This document shows positions 55,872 to 64,000 of a stretch of 64,000 nt of DNA, in pieces. This DNA comes from Sitta carolinensis (taxonomy: Eukaryota > Chordata > Aves > Passeriformes > Sittidae). Below the pieces are notes generated by a model. That model saw nothing but the letters and a program-made list of their open reading frames with translations, searched no databases and was not told the origin of the DNA. Every line of letters begins with the position of its first letter. The stretch's first letter is position 1. The stretch covers positions 23,778,001 through 23,842,000 of the forward strand of contig CM063288.1 in NCBI GenBank assembly GCA_032173965.1, in the 5' to 3' direction. Position numbers and translations under genes: made by a program.

Positions 55872-56056
55872 GTTGGTTTGTCATAATTCTGTTCTTTTTT
55901 AATGTAGATTTTTTTTGTGTGTAAATTTTATATTTACTGAAGTAAAGGTTGTTTTTGTGTAAACATTTAAACTTTAAAAGAAAAAGAAAAGAAGCTAATT
56001 TTGTTTCTCAAGTTCTCTCTGCTAAACCATGCAGTAGAAAGAAATTTGTATTGTTA

Positions 56057-56062
56057 AATAAA
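56057..56062 (+). terminator. UBE2E3: Distal poly(A) signal AATAAA
   Basis: Canonical hexamer followed within 40 bp by a GT-rich downstream element (TGTGTGTCTGTTTTC). It is the most convincing 3' end for the long transcript. Confidence 0.6.
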
Positions 56063-56080
56063 TCAATTAGTTGTTAAATG

Positions 56081-59000
56081 AGAATGTGTGTCTGTTTTCA
56101 TGGGGAGGGAAGAAACCCCTTCTGGAAATATATCCAAAGCACTGGTTGCAAAGAGCATCTGGTGTTTCAAACTATTTCATTCCTGGTTGTGATAGGGTGA
56201 ATACTGTATGCTACCAAAGAATGGCACTGATCCTCTTTTACAGTTTTGAGAAGATACAACAGAAAATTATCACCAATCACTGGGCTCTGTATTTGGGAAA
56301 AAATGAACTGAAATGACATTTTTCTGTAAAGATGAAGATACTGTACATGCCCTCTTGTCCATTTTGGATCGACTTTTCTTTTTCTGTTCTCTTTGGGATT
56401 TAAATGGGGAATGCACGCAGCTGGCTGGGAAGCTGCACAAACTGGGCTCCATGATGATCTGGCATAAAGAGGTCTGATGTGGAAACCAGCAGTTCCAGCC
56501 TGTGACACTCCTGAGGAATAGAGAGGGGCAAACATCACTTCAGCTGAGCTGGTGGCTACATTCAGAGCAAATGAGAAGGGATGGGTAAATGTGTTTTAAA
56601 AATAAAGATACTGCACACAATGGAGAGGCTAATAAATATCAGCCTTGTTTCTGTACTAGCACGTTTTTGGTGCCTCGGTGATGTCCAGTGTGCCTTACGT
56701 AGAGACAGTCTCCCTGATCAATGTTGAGTAGTGATCGTTCCAGGTTTATAGCCAGGAAGGGAAGGGAGACATAGAAAACAAGACTGCAGTGCAAGCCATG
56801 GGCCAAGCTTGCACAGCCTCGTAAGGAAAGCAACTGCACCAGGTCTGGTTCATGCTCTGCTCCCTCATTACCTCTTGGGGGAAGAGGAAACTCTTCCAGA
56901 CTCTGTGGAACATCAGTTCCTGCTCTGTACCAACTTATTTGTGGCCATGGGTATTGCAGAAACTGAGACAAAGCTTCCTTCCTTCACGTTCATTGTGAGA
57001 ACCAGATTTGTGGCCTCTCAGAGGTGTTCTCACCTGCCTGCACCATGACAGGAGAGCTGCAGGGCTCTGGCTGAGGGACTTTGCCATGGCTGGGTGCAGT
57101 TCTGAGCCACGGGGCAGCCCTGGCTGCATTGCTTCCCCAGGGCCCTGCCTGGGTCCCCACAGTGCTGGAGGGAAGAAAGCTGCAGTCCACAGCGGCTTCT
57201 ACATAGAGCTTGTGGCCTTCTGCCTCTGGGGTTTTGTCTGCTTGGGCAGAAGCAGCAAAGGAAGGACTGACTCCAGGCTGAAGAGTGAATTCCACCTTGC
57301 CTGCATTTTCTTCAGCAAAAATCATGAATGGATATTTATGTGAAAGAAGAAAGGCTTGTGCAGGAATCCTGGACTAAAGGAGCCATAAACCAGCACTGTA
57401 TTTTGGCAGCCTGTGCAGTAGCCATATAGCGAAACATACATTTGAGAACTTGGCACTGCTTTGTGTTCAGAATCCCTTTGACTTCTCCTTGGTGGCTCCA
57501 CTTGCATTTGTGTTGCACAGCAACTTCCAAGGCTGAACCCCCACTTTCTTTCCTTCACTAACCACTCCTGACTGAAAGTGGCTGCAGAGGTTCCAGGACA
57601 ACAGGAGGGGTTATGTAATAGAGCACTGGTTCCAAAGGGAGAAACAGGACAACAGCACGGCTGCCTGACCTTGCTGATGTCAGTGAGAGCTGGACACTTT
57701 CAAGTGTTCTGTGTGTTTAGCTCAGATGAGAGAGTAGATCATGTGCTTGGAAAATAGTGGCTTGAACATTTGCAGCACACTGGGGCTTTTGCTTTTTTAA
57801 TCCTTAAAAAGCGAAGCCTGCTGCAGCTTGTCTCTGCCCATCTCTCTGCGTGCATGTCTCTGGAGGGCAGCTACAACTCCCTCTGTTGCTGGGTAGAATA
57901 GATGGCATCCAACCTACTAGGAATAATTTGGGGATCTGTAAAAAAAAAACTGCCAGGAATAGATAGAAGAGGCACAGTATGAAAAAATATATCTTCTTCC
58001 TTCATGGGGACCACAGGCTCTGCATCTAGAAGGACCTAAGATATGGTGGGACCACATGCATGAATATAAATGCATAGAGTTGTCTCATTGCTGTTGCTAT
58101 TGCTCTTCCACAGCCAAGGTGTGGATGGCCCTATCTGTTTATATGTGTTTCCAAGTGTTGGGAAGGACTTTGTAACTTTGTGGTCCAAGGTAAATACCTC
58201 ATTTAACCATACTAAATTACTACCATAACATCCTTTGACAGTTAATGCTACAGGTGTGTATTGGCTGTGTGAAAAAAGCACCTTGTTAGGTAATTATTTC
58301 ATGCAACCTGGTATGTGAGCACTTCATTTTATGTCTTCCAGTTTTATACTGTGAAAAACAATAAATAATTGCATCTGTTCTCCTGGATCCCATTGATGAT
58401 TTTATATGTCATCATCATTATTATCAGCTCCTAGTAACCTCTTTTTTCCAGGCTGGAAAGTCCTAATTTATTTAATCTCTGCTTATATTGAATATGCTCT
58501 GATTATCCTGGTCCCCTTTGTCTGTACATTTTGTAATTCTACTCTAGCAAATTTAAAAGAATAAGAGCTCCACACTGTATACAAAATATGAACTCAAAGT
58601 TCATCTGGACAATGTTTTCTGGTTTGAACTGTGTGCCTACTAGTTCAGAATGCTTTGCCTCTTTCTTTATTGCTTAGCTAATGTCTTCATTAAACTGTTC
58701 AGAGAGGCTGCAATCACTTTTCTGAGCAATAGCTAATTTAACCTTCTATGTAGGTCTAACAAATGTCTTTCCCAATATCTACTGCTTTATATTTATCAGC
58801 ACCAAATTAATATGTGATCTTATCTCCCACTTCTCACAAACATGAAATCCTTCATGCCTCTTGGCAGTAAATTTTAGTTTAGTCTGCCTTGAATATTGAC
58901 TCCATGTGTGTGCTGCATGCACCAGGGGTGGGAGGTAACAGCAAAAGTAATGGCAAAGTACAGTGGACAGGTCTGACTGCGAAGAAATGATGGGTCCCGG

Positions 59001-60049
59001 AGGACAAATTATCATCTGGCTTCTGAATGGCACAAATAAAAGCAGCTGCCAACCATTTTCATCAGTCTGGGCTTTGTCTCCCTCTACAGAACAAATGTCA
59101 GGTCATTATTTAAAGAGGAGCTCAGCGTGGGTAAATTTCCGGAGTGCTGAATGAGCTGTCATCCTGGAGATTAGTGTTCTGAGATATCATATAGGTAGAC
59201 AGGGTGAATCACAGATCTTGTGGGAGACCATTCCTCTGAACACAGCCATTGGATGTATGTCTGAGGGATACAGCTGGGTTGGAAATCCGAAGCCTAGCAT
59301 GTGTTCAGAGTGCGAGGCAGCAATAGTGGGGCTGCAAACACAGCAGTGATAAATGGGAGGGGAATGGAGCTACTGTTGAAGTACAGCAGAGTGTGATGGC
59401 ATTTCTTACACTCAGGAAGACAGCTTCGTGCAAGTGCAGAAGTCTGGGGTTGTGTTTATGTATTCCAGCATTTTAAATGTGTGTACTTCTGTGAAAATTT
59501 GCACCAAGCTGAGGCTCTTGACTACATACTAAATAAAGGTTACTAGTACTTACAGTTCTTAATTTACAGGCAGTGGACTTAAAGTGACAGATAATTTCAA
59601 AATTGTAGTCAGTTTCTGAGGAGAAATGTTAACACACCCTATGGTATTCTGTCCCTGCCTTGGTTTCCCTGTTAACTGGGAAGAAAATGTGCTGCCATTT
59701 CACTGGAATGATCAGTTATCACAGAAAAGTGACATTTTTATTCTATTCACTGTTACATGTTGCTGGTTTCAAATAGCTTTTTTTCTCATCAGTATGGATT
59801 TGAAGAACTAAAAACATTCAGGTATCAATTAAGCATCATTCATTGATTGAGTGGATATTTTACTGTAAAATGACCTGAATTACCTTTCTTAAATGAAAAA
59901 CATTAGTATCTGGACCCAACCATAAAGAAAAACTAAAGTTAGGACAAAACAAGTCAAATGCTGGCCTTGTTTAGTCCAGCTGATTTCCTTCCATTCCATG
60001 TGGAAAAAAAAATAGTGAATACCGAGCCAGGGAAATAGTCAAATAACCC
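56081..60049. other. Downstream intergenic DNA with an ancient CR1 fragment
   Basis: Non-coding sequence between the presumed UBE2E3 end and the second CpG island. Apart from the CR1 fragment at about 58390-58890 and a motif-dense stretch at about 58960-59160, I see no named feature. The open frames at 56639-57558 on both strands overlap one another and lack homology. Confidence 0.6.
58390..58890 (-). mobile_element. Ancient, diverged CR1-like LINE fragment
   Basis: Read on the minus strand, the order of sequence blocks matches CR1-type LINEs. First comes a degraded stretch of the reverse-transcriptase frame: the region at about 58780-58880 aligns with DNA encoding the conserved L-x-K-D-L...W...MKFN...KCK block, ending GCTGATAAATATAAAGC. 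Then comes a block like the 'tactgtgtccag' motif (about 58570-58600), and then CCAGCCTGGAAAAAAG, the common CR1 'cctggagaaaag' block (about 58443-58458). The copy is heavily mutated and has no open frame. It is older than the intronic CR1 end. The alignment is by eye and the limits are approximate. Confidence 0.55.
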
Positions 60050-60535
60050 CCGTGCGAAGTTTTGCCTCGAGTCGCCTTTCCCAGACGCAGCTGCAGGGGC
60101 GGGACGGGCGCCGCGAGGTGGCGCTGCCGCACCGGCTACGGCCGCCTCCGCCGGGGCCGAACGGGCCCGACCGGGCCCGACCGGGGCCGAACGGGGCCGA
60201 CCGGGGCGACGGGGCCGAACGGGGCCGAACGGGCCCGACCGGGGCCGACCGGGGCCGAACGGGGCCGAACGGGGCCAGTAGCCTTCAGCCGCGGGGAGAC
60301 AGAGCCCGCGGGGCCGCTCCCGGGATGTCGCCGCGAGCCCCGCAGTGCCGGCGTGTGCGGGAGCTGTGTGCCGGGCTCCCCTTGCCCGCAGCGAGACTGC
60401 ACCGGCTCCCGGGTACAGCCGGGCGAGACCCGCGGCCCGGGGCTTCCCCTGCCCGCGGGGATGGATGCTGCGGGAGGGTTGATGGTTGTTCCGCTCAACG
60501 GCCACCGCGTTGCACTTTCAGGACAGACAATTCGC
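60050..60535. promoter_or_regulatory. Orphan CpG island downstream of UBE2E3
   Basis: An abrupt block of GC- and CpG-rich DNA about 4 kb beyond the distal UBE2E3 poly(A) signal, with AT-rich DNA on both sides. Its centre is a decamer minisatellite (60153-60276). Long open frames cross it on both strands (for example 60052-60567 + and 59954-60505 -). Their Pro/Arg/Gly/Ala repeats follow directly from the DNA repeat and I do not recognise a protein. The island could be a promoter for a non-coding RNA, an alternative distal promoter, or a methylated GC-rich satellite insertion. No coding exon is evident near it. Confidence 0.7.
60153..60276. repeat. GGGGCCGAAC/GGGCCCGACC decamer minisatellite
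   Basis: About 12.4 tandem units of a 10-bp motif. Variants are GGGGCCGAAC (six units), GGGCCCGACC (three), GGGGCCGACC (two), one 8-bp unit GGGGCGAC (60203-60210) and a final partial GGGGCC. Because 10 is not a multiple of 3, all reading frames give the same kind of 10-residue repeat. Regular G3-4 runs make it a G-quadruplex candidate. The self-complementary GGGCCC units can also pair into hairpins. Confidence 0.95.
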
Positions 60536-63500
60536 TTAAAAATATAGTTTTAGTCACAAATTGTTAAAAATTAGAAGCTGCAACAGATTAAGCAAAGTAG
60601 CTGCTCCTTGCCCCATACTCCATCTCCCTCGAGTTCATTAAGTTGCCTAAGCTCCGCAAAGTTAAATAGCACTTACGTAAGTCCAACAGCCTTAGAGGAA
60701 CACGAGGCATTGGTGCACTGGATGGTGCCTGTCAGCTTGCTCATTCTCTCGGAGTGTCTCTTTCTTCTCAGACAGACCATATATTTAGAATAGTGATGCT
60801 GGTGCACTTAGATGCCACTGCTTCCAAAGAACAGGCTGTTAAAGAAAATAAACATGCAAGTTAAGAAGCGATATTTTCAACTGTCTTTCAATGTTAAATC
60901 TTTGCAGATGGATAGATTTAATACAGATGGAGTAAAATATCATGTTCAGTTTCTATTTTGTTTAGGAAATTTAATATTAGACTCCTGGCATCAGTAAGTT
61001 ATTTTCCCTCTTTTTATAGACCACATTCATTCATATGTCCCACTCTAAAAGGAGGCCTTGCTGTCCACTGGTTTTTCCTCAGTAACAAAGGACTCTGATG
61101 GTGCTGATTCCATTCTGCTGCCTGAGCCTGGAGCTCATCCAAACCTGTGGCATTTGTAGGGAGCTACTGCTCTGTAGGCCAGCAAGGCTTCTCCAAGATT
61201 TTGACATGTATTTGGGCACTTGAAGGGTAGCCTCGGCTAAACCTGGTAAATCAGGTAAAGCTCACAGAGGTGACTCGTGTCTCTCTCAGCCTTTCAGCTC
61301 CCGTGATACTCTTGCCTACTCAGCCATAGCGCACTCATTCTGCTCCTGTTTAGCCCTCCAGCAGCAGTTCCCTGGTGTAACAAATGGAGTTGTGCTGGTC
61401 TGGCACCCTCTGTTTAAAAATGACGTACGGTTAAGTATTTTAAATTTACCAAATTGCTAATGATTTTCAAAGGCTTTAATTGAGTGATTATAGCAGCCAT
61501 TGATTTTTCAGGCTTCAACCTACACTATAATTCAGACACTCTGCAAAGGAAGTCATGCACAATCGGATTTAGCCATCATTCACAGTGAGGCCTGTGCAAT
61601 TACCATTGAAAACGTCAGGTATTGTGTTTGCCTTATTAACTTACATTAGGAACCTGTAGTGAAGCTGTGAAATAGCAGTTGTCTTAAGACATTTCCTGTG
61701 GCAGGGTTTTTATTAAAGACATTTACATAGCCATAAACTGCAAAGGAGGATGCTTGATGCAAATTGAAGAGATTTATGTTTGAATGTGTTGTACTGTCTG
61801 CAAATGCACTGGAAATCCTACAAAAGTACTGCAATACCCACAGACTGTGTTGGGAGGAACCAGTATTGCCTAGCTGTGGGCTTTTTAAACATTTAACAAT
61901 TTTGACAGTCAGCAGCAGTACTTGGAAAGCTGATTAAAAATGACCAGGTTTTGCAATCAGGGCCAGGATTCAGGTTGGAAGTTGGGCACAGGGCAGTACT
62001 GTGGGAGGTCTCATGGCACTATGCCTCCATCCTAGGCACTGCATGATCTATCTGCCCCGTTCATCACAGCGATGCTCCCTAGAGGCAGTTGCTATTGCAT
62101 GAGGAACCTTCTTGCTCACTCTCTTGGGGTACTGTACCTTCTACCTGCTGTTGAGTCTGGCTGGAGTTTGGGAACCTTTAAATTCCCAGTTAGAAGTGGA
62201 ACTACAAAGAGAATGAACATTTCACAACCCAGCTCAATTTTTTTTTATGTAGTGGCAGTCATTCAAAGGAACATTTGCCATGCAGTAATATAAAAACTCT
62301 CATGAAATAAGAATCAAATGAGAATGTTATTTGAGAGCAATTTAAAAGTGTAATGACAAGCAGTTCCTTGGTATTCAAGCCCCAGATCTTCAGAGGGAGT
62401 GATGAGGTCCTTGCAGTGTCCTGGGACTCAAACATTTGTGAAATATGAAACTGGATATTGGAAAGTTTAAAATTCCACAAGGTTACTACCTGCTCTGACC
62501 TACCAGAACTGACTTTTACCGTGAGGATCTGACTGTCTCCTGGAATCTAAGACTAAAGATTTTTTTTCATTGCAGACAACTGAGGGAGCTGAATTAGTTT
62601 ATTTCAGGTCTTTTCCCCATGTTATTTTTGCCCTTAAGTTTGCAGTAGTTCCTGCTTTCCTGCTTTTGTTGCCATACAGTTGACTTTGACGTTCACAGAC
62701 GTTTTTAGTGATGCATTGAGAAAGAGGCTTTGGGAGCTGCTTCTGCTGGTTTAAGACCAACTAATTTACTGTAGCAAGTGCCAAGCAGGCTGTAAGCACC
62801 AGATGAGTACACCTTCCTCGTGGCATTTGTACTGTGCACCAGTACAAAATATTTTTCTTTCAAGCCTCACTAATGTTTTCTTTACCACCCACTTTTAGCA
62901 TTTTGAAAGAAGAGTTAATTTCCTTCAATGAAATACTAATGTGAAGGTAGGGGTTCTGTCTTGAATTAATCTAAGGTTAGCACTCACGGCGGATGAGTGA
63001 CGGGGAAGCAGAAGTGGCTCTGGCTGACGCTGGCATGCAGAAAGTCCCTGGAGGCCATCACACTGGCAAGAATTATTGCCTGAAGGGCAATTACATTGGC
63101 AAGCATCAGCTGGAGCACCGTGCACCCTACTTTCTCACCTCATCATGCCAATTCATGCCGCCAGCTTTGTTCTGACACCCATCCTCTATCACTGGAGCAG
63201 GTGGCAAGGAGCCAGCTATGCTCAGCATGGGGGTCTTTGCTCCTCAGAGAGCCAGTAACTGAGGGCCAGCTCAGCCTCCACTGTGGCTACACAAATCCAA
63301 TACAATGCCAAGGGCAGAAATAAAGCCCCACTGAATAATACCCAGAAGCTTGGAATAGTCTAAAGAACTTTTCTTTAAAACAAAAACAAAAGGAGCAAGA
63401 CAGTGGGAGCAAAGAAAATAAAACACATTCTGGAGCTAGACCTGACTGGTGGCAAATGAACAGATGGACAGCTCTACTCATCCTCCTCCTAGGGAAAGGG

Positions 63501-64000
63501 GTGGTCATTCAACTGTGAGACAAAAGACATGGACAGGAAGGTGCAGATTTCCCCATCCTGGCTTCCGTCCTGCCACCTTCTGAGACAGCTGTGATCCCAC
63601 TGGGCTTTTATTGCTCTCATCCCATTATGGTCAGGGTTGGGGTTGGGAGGCAGACAAAGCCTGGCCCTGGGTTGGAGAGCTAAAGGATGGAGGCCACCAA
63701 GGGAGAGGCCATGCTGCCCAAAGAGTGGTTTCTACATGAGCTTCTGGTTCCTGGCCAGGTGCCTCAGGCTCAGCCTGAGCCCCAGACAAGGACTAGGGTT
63801 AGGAATAAAGCTGATTCTGGAACTGTTGGGTTATTGCACTTTTCATTTAATAAATGAAGAAATTATGGAAAGACTAGAAGTCTGAGTGGCCACAGAAAGT
63901 ACCTGTAAATGAAAAAGAGAAGCACCACAGCTCTACTTGTAGCAGACAAACTGTTACTTTTGCAGACCTACCCTGTAATAGTGCCCAAAATATGCTTTCA
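60536..64000. other. Intergenic DNA to the right edge
   Basis: Non-coding as far as I can see. It contains a 12-bp palindrome ACTTACGTAAGT (60671-60682), two motif-dense stretches that may be conserved elements (about 61440-61640 and 62930-63200), and AATAAA-like hexamers near 63805 and 63850 without a recognisable gene. No exon with homology was found. Confidence 0.55.
60671..60682. promoter_or_regulatory. Perfect palindrome ACTTACGTAAGT (PAR-bZIP/NFIL3-type site)
   Basis: The central TTACGTAA is the consensus bound by PAR-bZIP factors (DBP, HLF, TEF) and NFIL3. It lies about 140 bp from the edge of the orphan CpG island. The same palindrome reads as a GTAAGT splice donor on both strands. 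Confidence 0.4.

Larger units (their letters stand above)
53637..56080 (+). other. UBE2E3: UBE2E3 3' UTR with proximal and distal ends
   Basis: No intron signal is needed after the stop, and the sequence is AT-rich as expected for a 3' UTR. Canonical AATAAA signals lie at 54155-54160 and 54213-54218 (short form, about 540-600 nt of UTR) and at 56057-56062 (long form, about 2.4 kb). The distal signal is followed by a GT-rich element near 56083-56100, the usual downstream element. A long pyrimidine tract occupies 55833-55871. Which end is used cannot be told from the sequence. The distal limit is an inference. Confidence 0.55.

Noticed and set aside
59954..60567. Open frames of 120-183 codons over the orphan CpG island
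   Set aside because: Their repeats are direct translations of the decamer minisatellite and similar repeats occur in other frames. No family or splice structure supports them.
63637..63885. 82-codon frame with AATAAA nearby near the right edge, considered as a gene 3' end
   Set aside because: The protein is not recognisable and there is no upstream exon evidence. AATAAA occurs often by chance in AT-rich DNA.

Overview
The window is a piece of a vertebrate nuclear genome, most probably a bird and perhaps a songbird. The single confident gene is split into small coding exons by GT-AG introns. Non-coding DNA carries short CR1-type LINE remnants, including the typical avian CR1 3' end at about 45.8 kb, and one solo ERVL-type LTR at about 28.8-29.4 kb whose sequence resembles families I associate with songbird genomes. 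There is no bacterial-type gene density, operon, CRISPR array or ribosome binding site.

The gene is UBE2E3, a class III E2 ubiquitin-conjugating enzyme, on the + strand. Five coding exons (4420-4613, 6773-6823, 50540-50672, 52383-52530, 53539-53636) join to 624 nt, which is 207 codons plus stop. The frame is intact and the catalytic Cys145 is present. The promoter is a GC-rich CpG island at about 2.4-3.6 kb. A non-coding first exon ends at a clean donor at 3143/3144. Intron 3 is about 43.7 kb and holds most of the window. The 3' UTR has poly(A) signals near 54.16, 54.21 and 56.06 kb.

Layout: 1-2.3 kb upstream intergenic DNA; 2.4-3.6 kb CpG island and exon 1; 4.2-4.6 kb start-codon exon, preceded by a tandem duplicate of its own 5' edge; 6.8 kb exon 3; 6.8-50.5 kb intron 3 (GT-rich tract, candidate 25-nt cryptic exon, solo LTR, homopolymers, microsatellite, CR1 end, small CpG patch); 50.5-53.6 kb exons 4-6; 53.6-56.1 kb 3' UTR; 56.1-64 kb downstream intergenic DNA with an ancient CR1 fragment and a second, orphan CpG island (60.05-60.53 kb) built around a decamer GGGGCC-type minisatellite.

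I found no previously undescribed protein system. The most unusual structures are the tandem copy of the UBE2E3 start region (acceptor, ATG and first eight codons), a possible exon 1-exon 2 uORF overlapping the main start codon, the possible poison microexon in intron 3, and the orphan CpG island with its minisatellite.
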